NCBI GenBank assembly: GCA_944472155.2
Contig: OX235274.1
Span: 31,246,052-31,310,051 of the forward strand
Length of the DNA stretch: 64,000 bases
Direction: 5' to 3'
Origin: Trichobilharzia szidati
Lineage: Eukaryota > Platyhelminthes > Trematoda > Strigeidida > Schistosomatidae
The notes under the pieces were generated by a model that ran no database searches, was not told the DNA's origin, and saw only the letters and a list, made by a program, of their open reading frames with translations. This document shows, one piece after another, positions 38,830-49,021 of the stretch. The stretch's first letter is position 1, and every line of letters begins with the position of its first letter. The position numbers and the translations under genes are program-made.

Positions 38830-39665
38830 GGACAGTTAATTTGCGAAGCTTTCATCGCCCTACTAGGCGACATCTTCAGCGCATACTTCAATTTGAAGTG
38901 AGCTTTTAGATTTCTCCACGAGTTTATTAATCATCTCTCCTGGTGACCTCGGACGTGATTGGTTGTTTTTGTGTGTTTTCACACCTTCTAGGCTATTTGT
39001 ATTGTAACTCATTGTTTCTTTGACTTGTGTGTGAGGTTACTTTCTTATCGGTTGATAAATTTTGTCTATCTCGATGTGTCTATTGATTGATGATTCACTG
39101 GAATGCCAAGCTTCTCAAAATTCTCTCACATTCTTGTTGTTTCCTTTGTCTAATATTTGAACGTTGGTTGTCCCAGTCGAATTGATGTCCGTAGTTGTCT
39201 CTATGTAGTGATATAAAGGAGTAGATGTCATGTCTTTTGACGGCTAGCTTATGATCATGGATACGGAGACGAAGGGGACGTCCACTTTGGCCAATGTGGT
39301 GTTTTTCGCAGTTGATAAAATCTATTTTGTAGGTGATGTTGGTTTTATCTTCTTTCCCTGTTGAGTCTTTTGGTTGACATAGAATTGAGTGAAGAGACTT
39401 TGTTGGTTTGTGTACGACGTCAATTCCTAAAGGTTTGAAGAGTCTTGTAGTGATTTCTGAGATATCCCTAATATATGGTAAGGCGATTTTCTTAGAGCTT
39501 TCTTTGGGGACTTTTGGTTTGATAGGTTGGCTTGGGGCTATATGTCTTTTGATGAAATTCAGTGGATATCCATTCCTTTAGAAGATGTCCATGAGATGTC
39601 TTTCTTCAATTTTCCTTAAGGTGGGAATTCTGCAATGAGTCCTGGTTCTCTTGAATAGTGTTTGT
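38830..39665 (-). mobile_element. Penelope-like element PLE-C, GIY-YIG region to 3' end
   Basis: Across frameshifts the minus strand reads NITYKIDFINCEKHHIGQSG, then RPLRLRIHDHKLAVKRHDIY (a GIY-YIG nuclease with the first Tyr-Ile-Gly degraded), then a YHQFDWDN-like segment and EAWHSSESSINRHIEIDKIY. A hammerhead-like module lies at the 3' end. Same family as 35195-35735. Confidence 0.7.
38843..38882 (-). ncRNA. Hammerhead-like motif at PLE-C 3' end
   Basis: On the minus strand stem I GCG (38882-38880) pairs with CGC (38845-38843). Core CTGAAGA is followed by one extra T. Stem II is GTCGCC with GGCGAT. Then GAAA, and stem III is the palindrome AGCT, with T at the cleavage position. All expected elements except a standard core-stem II junction are present. 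Confidence 0.55.
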
Positions 39666-39965
39666 ATGCAATTCCTCTTCTGTGCTATTGGATTTTTGCT
39701 GTTGTAATTCAGGATTTGGTCTGTGTGAATTATACAAGGTATATATCTTTAAGAAGTTGTAAAAACTGGTCCCAGTTTCTCATAAGAGTGTCTGTATGGA
39801 CATATCAAACCAGTGTCGATACAAAAAATCTAAGTGGCTGTACATCATGCCGGGAATCCCTTACTATTATAATACGTTTTTTTAGATGGAAGTGTCTAGG
39901 AAGACTAGTCGTTGTATTAGGGGTATTAAAATATCTGGGTGAAAGTTGTAACTAAGATTATCAGC

Positions 39966-40461
39966 AACATCCATGTGTAAAGCCGGGCCATCTTATTGGT
40001 TGATTCAAGGCCCTTTGACTTTGGTGCCTATTCTTTACTTGGCAACTTTAAAGAATAGGTGATTCCAGAAACTTTCTATGGAATTAGTGTGAGTTCCATC
40101 AAAAAGATTGAGAAAACCATTTGTATGGTTGACCACTTGATGAATATAGCCTAGATTTGGTAACTGACTGTAACTACTCCATTCATCTGTATGAATAGTC
40201 GTCCCAGGCAGTAGTAAGCGCTGGATAATAGGCAATAATACACCTGCACTGCGATTAGGGATCGCCTCAATATATCCTTTCTGGAGGCTGGTGTCATATA
40301 TCCCCAATACCTATTGCTGATTCGCACTCAATCTTCCTCACTTATATTTTCTTTTTATCAAAAGTACCTAAGTAATCTGTAAATTAAAAACGAACGACAT
40401 ACATTCTCGAACTGATTTTCTGCTTCGGCACTCATTTCACCAACAAACAAACCCATAGATG
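39966..40461 (-). mobile_element. Merlin transposase relic, catalytic half
   Basis: The minus frame 40307-40035 reads MGIYDTSLQKGYIEAIPNRS, then TTIHTDEWSSYSQLPNLGY, then FDGTHTNSIESFWNHL. This is the DDE core of Merlin/IS1016-type transposases (TD-W-Y then THTNSIES-W). Further upstream on the same strand RKYK-stop-GRL and NQQ-stop-VLG continue the family pattern with stops, so the gene is dead. It is cut by the LTR element whose left end is 40462; the frame resumes at 46722. Confidence 0.8.
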
Positions 40462-40852
40462 TGTAGTGTACATTGTACCTTTGAACTTTTGTTTGAATGA
40501 ATGCAACCTGACATGTTGAACTTCACTTCCACTTCCGCATTGTATTCCTGAACCTCCTGTACGGTTTCGGATTCGCTCTCTCGCTGTGCTTTCACCTAGC
40601 GCACTCTCTGAGCTTACCGCCGTCTCATCTGCAGATAAGTGTGTATCTCTTATTTCTTATCAAATTCCATATCTCTTTTGTGTAAATACAATTCTGTTCC
40701 AGTCACATTTGCCATCTCAAGTCTTTTAACCTTGATTCCGTTTGTTAGTACTTGCATGTTAGGCAGAGTACTATTAAGGCCATAAGCGGTGAATAAGTTT
40801 TGTAAGAGTAGTTACTTTTAGGTCGAAGTTAATACCAAGTCTAACTCTTACA
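40462..40852 (+). repeat. 5' LTR
   Basis: Starts TGTAGTGTAC and ends TAACTCTTACA (TG..CA ends). 391 bp. Matches 46331-46721 throughout by eye. Relatives are at 50330-50713 (minus) and 54622-55003 (plus). Confidence 0.93.
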
Positions 40853-40854
40853 AG

Positions 40855-40867
40855 TGGTGAGCCCGAA
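40855..40867 (+). promoter_or_regulatory. Primer-binding site (tRNA-Trp-like)
   Basis: TGGTGAGCCCGAA lies two bases after the 5' LTR. It fits the complement of a eukaryotic tRNA-Trp 3' end (TGGTGACCCCGAC) at 11 of 13 positions. CsRn1-type elements are known for Trp-tRNA priming. Assignment is by memory of the tRNA end. Confidence 0.7.
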
Positions 40868-41035
40868 TTTTCACCGTTGCCTACTTTTTAGCCTAGCGTG
40901 TAAATAGTCCTTTTTCATATTGGTAATTTGTTTGACATACAGAGTTGTAAATTTTTATTTGCCTTGTTTTTACTCGTATTTTTTGTTGTTATCATATTTG
41001 TTGTCATTTTATCAATATATCGTCTCGTGTGCAAA

Positions 41036-41869
41036 ATGACTGACGCCAGTCCCGCCTCAGAAATGGCTATTACCTTGCAACTCCCCACCTTCTGGACTCA
41101 GCATCCTGCCCGATGGTTCGAACACATCGAGGCTATGTTCGCACTTCGTAATATACACTCACAGGAGACTAAGGTGAACCTAGTTATAGTAAGTCTTCCT
41201 GAGCACGTCATGGAAGATGTATCTGATGTCCTTGCGGACCGATCCCCGGGCTCGTACGAGCGTCTCAAGCAGGCGCTTATTAAGCGCGTGGCACTTACCG
41301 AACAACAGAAAGTGCAGGAGCTATTCCGAGATGTCCACCTAGGTGATAGAAAGCCCACCCAACTGTTACGTCAAATGAGGCAGTTGGTGGCCGACTTCAA
41401 AATAGATGATGCCTTCTTGAAACAGTTGTGGTTACTCTGGTTACCCCAGACAATTCAGACTATTTTAGCCCCAATCAACCATTCCCCCTTATCTGAGCTA
41501 GCTGAGGCAGCCGATAGAGTAGTAGAGACTACTACATCAAACATGAGTATCTCGGCTGCCGTTACCGCTAGTTCCACGCAGACTAGGACCTCCTCTGCCG
41601 TGGAGTCATCCAACGTTGATGTGGTGGCTCACCTCAATAAGCTGTACGAAGAGATAGATAAGTTAAAACTCGATAGGAGATCTAGAGGTCGTTCACATAG
41701 CCGCACCAGCTCAATTCGTGGCAGATCTTCGTCACGAGCTGGCAGCAGACGTCGTAGGCCTAAAAATTCCCAGCCTGGAGTGTGCTGGTATCACCGGCGT
41801 TATGGTGATAAGGCCCAAAAGTGCACTCGCCCGTGCACCTTTGACGGCCAGCAATCGGGAAACCTGTAA
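41036..41869 (+). CDS. gag: Gag of CsRn1/Boudicca-like element
   Basis: 277 residues from ATG at 41036. The frame is open further up to 40928, but that starts with TTG and encodes a T-rich, very hydrophobic stretch, so the ATG giving [12 protein letters not shown] is preferred. Mid-protein is the retrotransposon Gag capsid domain ([36 protein letters not shown]). An Arg/Ser-rich basic tract ([20 protein letters not shown]) follows, then a CHCC knuckle: C-x2-H-x9-C-x3-C within [18 protein letters not shown]. Gag packages the RNA and forms the virus-like particle. It ends with TAA four bases after a slippery heptamer that shifts ribosomes into pol. Confidence 0.9.
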   Translation: MTDASPASEMAITLQLPTFWTQHPARWFEHIEAMFALRNIHSQETKVNLVIVSLPEHVMEDVSDVLADRSPGSYERLKQALIKRVALTEQQKVQELFRDVHLGDRKPTQLLRQMRQLVADFKIDDAFLKQLWLLWLPQTIQTILAPINHSPLSELAEAADRVVETTTSNMSISAAVTASSTQTRTSSAVESSNVDVVAHLNKLYEEIDKLKLDRRSRGRSHSRTSSIRGRSSSRAGSRRRRPKNSQPGVCWYHRRYGDKAQKCTRPCTFDGQQSGNL

Positions 41870-44800
41870 GCCAGCACGTATTGGCGACTAACGTCGCTGG
41901 CGAACCACTTCCATGTCGCCTCTTCTATGTTACCGACCGTACCACTGGGACACGCTTCCTAGTTGACACTGGGGCGGAAGTTAGCGTGATCCCACCAACA
42001 TCTGAAGAGCGCAAGCGGCCACTTTCCTTACAGCTTCGCGCCGCAAATGGTTCGCCAATCACAACATATGGCAAAAAGTTCCTGGACCTTAACATAGGCC
42101 TACGTAGGTCATTTCGATGGGTTTTCCTTGTAGCAGATGTAACTACTGGTATTATTGGCATGGATCTCATGCAACACTATCAGCTACTGGTTGATACTGG
42201 CAAACACAAACTGATCGATTCAGCTACAAGCCTTTCGATCTCCGGTGTTGTGACACTCACACCTGCATTAAGCCCAGTATACTCAACCCCTGCCTCTAAC
42301 GGCCCTTACGCTGAAGTTCTTCAGTCCTTTGCCAATCTGTTCAAACCGATTTCTAAACTTCCTTGTGTGACGTCTACTGTCACTCATCATATCGTGACCA
42401 CTGGTCCACCGGTTTTCGCTAAGCCACGGCGATTGTCCCCAGAAAAACTACAAGCCGTGAAGGCTGAATTCGAGCATATGTTAGATATGGGGATAATCCG
42501 TCCTTCCAGCAGCCCGTGGTCTTCCCCTTTACACATGGTACCAAAGCCTAACGGGATAGATTGGAGGCCTTGTGGTGACTACCGCAGGCTTAACGCACAG
42601 ACCGTACCTGATCGTTACCCCGTACCACATATTCATGACCTTACGTCGTCTCTCAAGGGTGCCACGGTATTCAGTAAACTTGACTTAACCAGGGCCTATC
42701 ACCAGATTCCAGTTCACCCAGATGATATCCCTAAAACGGCAGTGATCACCCCGTATGGTCTTTTCGAATTTCTTCGAATGCCGTTTGGACTCCGCAATGC
42801 CGCACAAACATTCCAGCGGTTTATTCACGATGTTTTGCGAGGATTAGATTGCGCACATGCTTACCTCGACGATATTCTCGTGGCTAGCCCAGACGAAGCT
42901 AGCCACCGTACGCATCTCCAGATGGTTTTCGAGCGGCTAACAGCCCATGGTTTGACACTAAACATGTCCAAATGTCAGATTGGCGTCCATTCTTTGACCT
43001 TCCTGGGTCATGTCATTAATGAGCAGGGAATTCGCCCGCTACCTGAGAAGGTACAGGCAATACGCGACTTCCCGGAACCTGCGTCAATGAAATCTTTACG
43101 CACATTTCTCGGCATGGTGAGCTATTATCGACGGTTCGTTCCCCAATGTGCACGTATTTTACTGCCACTCACAGACCTACTAAAGGGTAGGAACAAAACG
43201 TTCAGCATGACATCAGAGGCTCGAGAAGCCTTCCAGAAAATAAAGTCGGCAATTGCAGACGCCACCATGCTAGTCCACCTTGACGTCCATCTTCCACTTA
43301 GCATCTCAGTCGACGCATCTAACACAGCCATTGGAGCTGTTCTACAGCAACTGGTACATACTTCATGGATACCAGTCGCCTTTTTCTCCCGGAAGTTGTC
43401 CGCCGCTGAAGCGAGGTATAGTACCTTTGGCAGAGAACTCCTCGCCATATACGCGGCTATCAAACATTTTCGCCACTTTGTTGAAGGTCGGAAATTCACA
43501 GTATTTACCGATCACAAGCCACTGACGTATGCCCTCCACACTACTACGGATAGATATTCCCCATGCGAACTGCGTCACTTGGATTATATCTCTCAAGTCA
43601 CCTCGGATATTAGACATATTTCGGGGGTTGACAATGCTGTGGCAGACGCCTTGTCTCGGATATGTACCATATCGGCGCCTCCAACCATTGACTTGAAACT
43701 AATGGCGCAACGTCAGCTTACAGAGTTAGACCTTGATAAGCTGTCGTCAAATGCCTCCTTACATATCAAGCGTATCCCGCTCGTTAATAGCGAGGGTACC
43801 ATCCTCTGTGATCTGTCCACCGGTACCCCGAGACCCATCGTTCCACCTTCATTGCGCCGTACAGTTTTTGATAGCTTACACAACCTTTCCCATCCAGGTA
43901 TCCGGGCAACGGACAAACTAGTGTCAGCTAGATTTGTCTGGCCTGGTATCAATCGAGACGTGCGTATCTGGGCACGTGCCTGTGCGCCGTGTCAACGAGC
44001 TAAGGTACACAAACACAACATCACCCCAGTGGGTTCCTTCTCCACACCTGATGCTCGCTTTAGCCACGTTCATCTAGACATAGTGGGTCCTCTACCACCA
44101 TCAAATGGCCACTGTTATTTGTTGACATGTGTCGACCGTTTCACTCGTTGGCCAGAAGCTATTCCCATCCCCGATACGACTGCGGAAACCATTTGCCGAG
44201 TGTTCATGGAACGCTGGGTAGCTCAATTCGGATGTCCATCTACGGTGACTACAGACCGTGGACAGCAGTTTGAATCAACCCACTTCAAGAAGCTCTTAGA
44301 GCTACTGGGGTGCAAACGCATCCGAACAACCGCGTACCATCCAGCAGCAAATGGACTTGTGGAGCGTTTTCACCGTCAACTGAAAGCTTCGTTAATGGCT
44401 ACAGAGAATACTAAGTGGACTGAGTCTCTTCCCCTAGTGCTACTTAGTATCCGTTCCACACTCAAAGCAGACTTACAGTGCACTTCCGCAGAGTTGGTGT
44501 TTGGTACCACCCTCCGTCTACCGGGTGAAATTATCTCACCTGAAAGTGGTGAACCAGGTGCTACGGATGTACAGGGTTATGCTCAGAACCTCAAGCGCCT
44601 TATGCAACGCCTGCAACCAACTCCCACTCGCACACAAAACAGGAGAGTGCAAGTAGACGCTAGACTCGATGGCTGTACCCACGTTTTTGTGCGTTGTGAC
44701 ACCGTCCGTAGACCCCTACAACCTCCTTACGATGGACCATTCAAGGTCGTCAGTAGAAAAGAAAAATTTTTTGTTATTGATCGATTTGGCCGGCAAGACA

Positions 44801-45021
44801 CCGTAAGTGTAGACCGACTTAAAGCGGCCTACATTGAACACTCGGTACCCGTGACGCCTACGCAACCGGCAACTACGCCCGCACTCACACCCCAGCCAAG
44901 TCCGATGGTCAACAATCCTGCTAAACCTAGCAGTTCCTCGGATGAGACAAGTAAGGCAACAGTTACACGCGCCGGTCGGCGTGTGCACTGGCCTAAGCGA
45001 TACTGCGAATTCGTTAACTAA
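41845..45021 (+). CDS. pol: Pol: protease, reverse transcriptase, RNase H, integrase
   Basis: Open in the -1 frame from 41845 (in-frame stop at 41842) and expressed by frameshift near 41863; the TTG at 41881 is not a real start. Counting from 41881: aspartic protease [13 protein letters not shown] (about 27-39); RT about 190-370 with [15 protein letters not shown] and catalytic YLDD (about 328); RNase H about 465-590 ([24 protein letters not shown]); integrase zinc finger H-x4-H..C-x2-C (about 665-705, ACAPCQRAK); DDE core [19 protein letters not shown] and [11 protein letters not shown]-terminal GPY/F-like [12 protein letters not shown]. No inactivating change is seen. It copies and integrates the element. 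Confidence 0.93.
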   Translation, partial: RPAIGKPVSQHVLATNVAGEPLPCRLFYVTDRTTGTRFLVDTGAEVSVIPPTSEERKRPLSLQLRAANGSPITTYGKKFLDLNIGLRRSFRWVFLVADVTTGIIGMDLMQHYQLLVDTGKHKLIDSATSLSISGVVTLTPALSPVYSTPASNGPYAEVLQSFANLFKPISKLPCVTSTVTHHIVTTGPPVFAKPRRLSPEKLQAVKAEFEHMLDMGIIRPSSSPWSSPLHMVPKPNGIDWRPCGDYRRLNAQTVPDRYPVPHIHDLTSSLKGATVFSKLDLTRAYHQIPVHPDDIPKTAVITPYGLFEFLRMPFGLRNAAQTFQRFIHDVLRGLDCAHAYLDDILVASPDEASHRTHLQMVFERLTAHGLTLNMSKCQIGVHSLTFLGHVINEQGIRPLPEKVQAIRDFPEPASMKSLRTFLGMVSYYRRFVPQCARILLPLTDLLKGRNKTFSMTSEAREAFQKIKSAIADATMLVHLDVHLPLSISVDASNTAIGAVLQQLVHTSWIPVAFFSRKLSAAEARYSTFGRELLAIYAAIKHFRHFVEGRKFTVFTDHKPLTYALHTTTDRYSPCELRHLDYISQVTSDIRHISGVDNAVADALSRICTISAPPTIDLKLMAQRQLTELDLDKLSSNASLHIKRIPLVNSEGTILCDLSTGTPRPIVPPSLRRTVFDSLHNLSHPGIRATDKLVSARFVWPGINRDVRIWARACAPCQRAKVHKHNITPVGSFSTPDARFSHVHLDIVGPLPPSNGHCYLLTCVDRFTRWPEAIPIPDTTAETICRVFMERWVAQFGCPSTVTTDRGQQFESTHFKKLLELLGCKRIRTTAYHPAANGLVERFHRQLKASLMATENTKWTESLPLVLLSIRSTLKADLQCTSAELVFGTTLRLPGEIISPESGEPGATDVQGYAQNLKRLMQRLQPTPTRTQNRRVQVDARLDGCTHVFVRCDTVRRPLQPPYDGPFKVVSRKEKFFVIDRFGRQDTVSVDRLKAAYIEHSVPVTPTQPATTPALTPQPSPMVNNPAKPSSSSDETSKATVTRAGRRVHWPKRYCEFVN
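41857..41901 (+). promoter_or_regulatory. Programmed -1 frameshift signal between gag and pol
   Basis: The slippery heptamer GGGAAAC (41857-41863) is in register X XXY YYZ with the gag frame (codons GGA AAC). After a six-base spacer containing the gag stop, a hairpin forms. Arm GCCAGCACGT (41870-41879) pairs with ACGTCGCTGGC (41891-41901): six pairs, a one-base bulge and four pairs, with an 11-base loop. The pol frame is open from 41845 on, so a -1 slip gives a Gag-Pol fusion. Confidence 0.85.
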
Positions 45022-46330
45022 ACACTTTTACGTATAAGAGTAGTTCATACTCTCATTTTTTTCTTTCTTTGTCGCAGTTTACATTCATTTTCCATGGTAT
45101 TTACCCTTTTGATTTAGTTTGTGGGCAGTAGCCGCTTTTACAGTTACTAACCTTGTTAGATTTCTTTCTCTTTACAGAGTGTTCTAGCATTTTATTTTCG
45201 GCCTTACACTCGAACAGCTAACTACATCAATCAACTCTATCGTCGTATGGTGACTACCAACACTCGTGGAATTACAAACCAAACGAACAAAAATATGGAC
45301 CCGATAAAAAGAATAATAAAATAAATAAAAAAATAATAAAATGTAAAAACAAAGACTTTCACTGTATAGTTAAACGGACCGTGAAATATTTTTGGTATGT
45401 AAATACGTCACTTCTATGCTGTACAGTTTACTCCGCTCAATCTATTTTCACAGATCTTACTATTTTCACTCGAGTTATGCCATGATGAAACTTATTTATT
45501 TTGTGACCCATACTTGTAATTACTTTGCATCACTTTTATTATGCAGCTCGCTACATTTTTTTTAACAAATGGTGATTATACTTATTCATAGCTATTGGTT
45601 GTACACACTCTTCTCTGTACCTTGCATAAGTTTTCACAGTGTTAGCAGTTTCCTTTGTTTTGATTCAATTTGGCGTACCATTTCCATGTTACACTAGTTC
45701 CTTCGCATTTATTCCTCTTAAGTTTTTGTTAACACCTTATGCTGATTTTTAAATCTTAACCTCTTCTTCTATTCTTTTCTGTTGCTTTTACTTTATTCCT
45801 CCTAATACGCTGGTATATTGATTGCCTTTGGTATTACTACTAGTTTTAGGTGATGAGGAAGGATGGAGCATTAGTCTAAGAGGAAACTTAGACATAATGA
45901 GCCACCTTCCAGTTATAACAACGTGGGTAACGGAGGTAAACCATCACACCTCCACATAACCCAGTCCGTAAAAGTATGTCGTAAAAAAAACTAAATAAAT
46001 GAATAAAATAAAAATAAAAAAGATAAGTATAAATAAACGATGTTAAAAAAAAAGAAGAAAAAAATCGCACCAAGGCACCAGCGTTATTCCTTCTTATATT
46101 CCATCTTACTCCATGGATCGTGTACATAGTGCTCATAAATTGCCTTAATTTTTTTTCCTTCATTCTTTCCTTTCTCAATATATATTTTTTCTTAAAAAAA
46201 AAGAAAAACAGCTATTTTATTACTATCTTCACATTTTCTTGTTCATTCACCGTGATTGTACGTCACCTTGTTACTTTTATATATCGAAGCTCGCTGTTAT
46301 CCCACCAACCTTCTAAGGGGGGGGATAACC
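45022..46330 (+). other. Long 3' region of LTR element with polypurine tract
   Basis: About 1.3 kb between pol stop and 3' LTR, AT-rich, without a convincing third open frame. It is conserved almost completely in the deleted copy (50714-52018, reversed), so it belongs to the family. AAGGGGGGGGATAA (46315-46328) just before the 3' LTR is the likely plus-strand primer. Confidence 0.75.
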
Positions 46331-46721
46331 TGTAGTGTACATTGTACCTTTGAACTTTTGTTTGAATGAATGCAACCTGACATGTTGAACTTCACTTCCA
46401 CTTCCGCATTGTATTCCTGAACCTCCTGTACGGTTTCGGATTCGCTCTCTCGCTGTGCTTTCACCTAGCGCACTCTCTGAGCTTACCGCCGTCTCATCTG
46501 CAGATAAGTGTGTATCTCTTATTTCTTATCAAATTCCATATCTCTTTTGTGTAAATACAATTCTGTTCCAGTCACATTTGCCATCTCAAGTCTTTTAACC
46601 TTGATTCCGTTTGTTAGTACTTGCATGTTAGGCAGAGTACTATTAAGGCCATAAGCGGTGAATAAGTTTTGTAAGAGTAGTTACTTTTAGGTCGAAGTTA
46701 ATACCAAGTCTAACTCTTACA
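46331..46721 (+). repeat. 3' LTR
   Basis: 391 bp, TGTAGTGTAC to TAACTCTTACA, matching the 5' LTR. Followed by TATG, the probable target-site copy. Confidence 0.93.
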
Positions 46722-46935
46722 TATGCACCTATTGTATCTTTGCATATGAACGACACCTCCACATTGGCAACTTTTCGACATTCCTATCAGTCTGTTCTCC
46801 AAACAGTAATCAAAAACAAGATCTGGAGCGAATTTGCAACGGAAAAGGTGTACAGCACCCATAAATACGTCTGGATAAAACAGAGTCACCTGATTGGTTA
46901 CTCAAGGTCATTTGTCCGTTCGCTAGATAGTTTCG
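46722..46935 (-). mobile_element. Merlin transposase relic, N-terminal half
   Basis: The minus strand towards 46722 reads CLENRLIGMSKSCQCGGVVH, then MQRYNRCI, and continues at 40461 as YGFVCW. This resembles the N-terminal zinc-ribbon of Merlin transposases (C-x-CG..M.....RWRC). Together with 39966-40461 it forms one interrupted Merlin copy. The plus frame 46740-47006 is likely spurious. Confidence 0.55.
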
Positions 46936-47059
46936 GTTTGAGCTGCTATTCCTTAGAGTTGCCCTTTACTTTTGCCTTAGTTGCGTTACTCAAAACAGCC
47001 TTGTGACGGATCCATCAAACTTTTTCAAGCGTTGGTCTTTAGGGATTGGAATGATTTCA

Positions 47060-47365
47060 TCACGAATTCATATACATCATTGGATCACTGAGACTCGGCA
47101 AGAACTTAGTGACTGACTCATTGACTGGTTGTTTCACCACAGAACTTTGCACAAAAGTACACCAGTTCAATCTGGCACACTCTACGTTGCACACAAACGA
47201 AGACGGAAGAGATTGAAAAGAACAATGACAAGTAGAAATGCGTGAGAAAAACAACAGTAACATGGAAAAACAATTGGTTCTAATGAATATGGCAGATCAC
47301 AGAAAGTGAATGGATCTGTGTCATTGAGAATGGCTTTGAGCAATATCACCAATTTAAGTCTTTAG
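47060..47365 (-). mobile_element. LINE-B 3' end, distal part of interrupted copy
   Basis: The minus strand reads ATTGGTGATATTGCTCAAAG (compare LETIGDMAQN in other copies), then the LINE-B 3' UTR (CACTTTCTGTGATCTGCC through GTTGCACACAAACG reversed). It continues the copy at 49022-49990 after removal of the intervening insertion. Confidence 0.6.
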
Positions 47366-47522
47366 AAGGTAAAAGGATTGATCAAAGTAATATTTACTTT
47401 TCAATTAGATCCTCATCTCTGGCTCTACTCTAACATACACGGATAGCATTTTGTATACAATACACAACAATTTACCAAATAAGTGGCGATATAATCGTTA
47501 ACGATAATTAGTCAGTATCGGT

Positions 47523-47862
47523 ATCAGCATGTCAAGGGAGTGATAAGTAATAGAGAAAATTATTATAACTAATTAAATGGTAGAGATGATTACAACAATT
47601 GGGTTGTATAATGAATAATCTCGGAAAAACATTGCGGTGAAGTAGTCATCTTTAATAACAAGTTATCATCCTCCAACTTATTTTATTTTTCTTTGATTAC
47701 TTTTCACGTAATCAACTTGAACACCCACTTGTGCCTTAATTTCTCCTCATTTTTTCCAAAATTATGCATTATGCAACCAATTTGTTGTAATCATTTCTAC
47801 CCTTTAATTAGTTGTAATGATTTTCTCCATTGCTTATCACTCCCTTGACATGCTGATACCGA
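47523..47862. repeat. Foldback element, ~100-bp inverted arms
   Basis: GGTATCAGCATGTCAAGGGA at 47519-47540 is mirrored by TCCCTTGACATGCTGATACC at 47842-47861. Pairing extends about 100 bp inward on each side (ATGATTACAACAA and TTGTTGTAATCAT). The loop of about 145 bp has no coding sequence. Confidence 0.65.
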
Positions 47863-48865
47863 TTATTATTATTATTATTGTTTCCTTTAATTCTTAGAGG
47901 AACATAGGGCTTCAGCCAAACGTCTCCATTGCGTTCGGTTCTCTGCTAGAGTCTTCACCTGGCTCCACGTCTGCCCACATGCTTTCACCCCCTCTTCACA
48001 TGACCTCCTCCATATCACCCTTAGATGACCAACTCGCCGCTTCCCTTTCGGGTCCCACTCCAGCAATGGCTTGTCTAGTGATGTCACTTGATGGTTTCCT
48101 CAGAGTGTGGCCAATCCATCCCCACTTATTCCTGCCTATTTGTCGCACAATCGGTTCCTGCTGGGTTGGTTCGCTCCCAGAGATCTCTGTTGCTGATCTT
48201 TTCTGGCCGGCGATCTGATCTTGAGTACTGACCAAAGACAGCTGTTGATGAAGGTCTGCAGTTTGTTTGAGATGCTCTTCATGACGCGCCAAGTCTCTGA
48301 TCCGTATAGTAAGTGCCACTGACTTCACATTGGAGTTGAAAATCCGGATCTTATTTTTGATGCTGAGTGTTGTTGACCTCCATACAGGCTTGACAGCAGT
48401 GAAAGCTTGCCTTGCTTTTCCGATTCTTGCTTTGATATCCTCGTCAGTTCCGCCTGTAGTTGAAACGATGCTTCCCGGGTAGGTAGGTAAAGGAGGTTGT
48501 TTGTTTCAGGTTCCTTCCATTTATGCTGATTGTTGTCTGTTGTTGTTGTTGCTGTTGGTGGTGTTGTCCCGGAATCTTCATCACATCTGTTTTCTCTATG
48601 TTCACCTGAATTCCTATCTTCTCTGGATGCTTCTTCTGCCAACTTGTTACCTTTCACTAGCGTGTCTTCCAGTTTGTGGGAAATCAGACATATATCATCG
48701 GTGAAATGTAGATCCTCCGAGTTTTTTATGTGAGTCCATTTTATGCCTGTTTCCTCATTGCCCGCTGTTTGTCGCATTATCCAGTCTTCTGCAATCAAGA
48801 AAATCATTGGCGGTAGTAGGCAGCCTTGTCTTACTGCTGTCCTCACTTCGAAGACAGGATACCGA
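47863..48865 (-). mobile_element. LINE-A fragment, RT to 3' end
   Basis: The minus strand reads FEVRTAVRQGCLLPPMIFLI, then DWIMRQTAGNEETG, DLHFTDDICLISHKLEDT (FADD changed to FTDD), and after frameshifts TIRIRDLARHEEHLKQTADL and WNPKGKRRV-type DPKGKRRVGHL. The 3' end terminates in (ATT)n at 47862-47879. Dead copy. Confidence 0.75.
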
Positions 48866-49021
48866 TCCTGACTAGTTATTGTTAACGAACAAATCGTCAC
48901 TTGATTGGTAAAATATTGTGCATTGTATTCAAAATGCTTTTCGTGTATGTTAGAGTATAGCCAGAGATGAGGATCTAACTGAAAGGTAAATATTACTTTG
49001 ATCAATTCCTTTGCCTTCCAC

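Larger units (their letters stand above)
40462..46721 (+). mobile_element. Full-length Ty3/Gypsy LTR retrotransposon (CsRn1/Boudicca-like)
   Basis: 6260 bp, with matching 391-bp LTRs at both ends, a primer site, gag, an overlapping pol in the -1 frame, a 1.3-kb 3' leader-like region and a polypurine tract. By eye the LTRs show no difference, so insertion was recent. Flanking tetramers are GATG (40458-40461) and TATG (46722-46725), a 4-bp target duplication with one mismatch. The Merlin reading frame closes correctly across the site if one copy of GATG is removed. No stop or frameshift other than the programmed one is visible, so the element may be autonomous. The CHCC Gag finger and Trp-like primer place it with CsRn1-clade elements of flukes. 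Confidence 0.92.
47366..49021. mobile_element. Nested insertion with inverted ends inside LINE-B
   Basis: Terminal segments of about 155 bp are mirrored (47367-47525: GATTGATCAAAGTAATATTT; 48866-49021: AAATATTACTTTGATCAATT). AATTGGTGATAT of the host LINE-B is present on both sides, consistent with a target duplication of about 11-12 bp. Inside lie a foldback (47523-47862) and a LINE-A fragment. The host element is LINE-B on the minus strand. Confidence 0.6.

Noticed and set aside
40928..41035. Hydrophobic N-terminal extension of Gag
   Set aside because: The frame there starts with TTG, is T-rich leader sequence, and precedes a good ATG at 41036. A membrane signal on this type of Gag is not expected.
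46740..47006. 88-codon plus-strand frame after the 3' LTR
   Set aside because: The opposite strand continues the Merlin reading frame and the plus frame has no recognisable motif.
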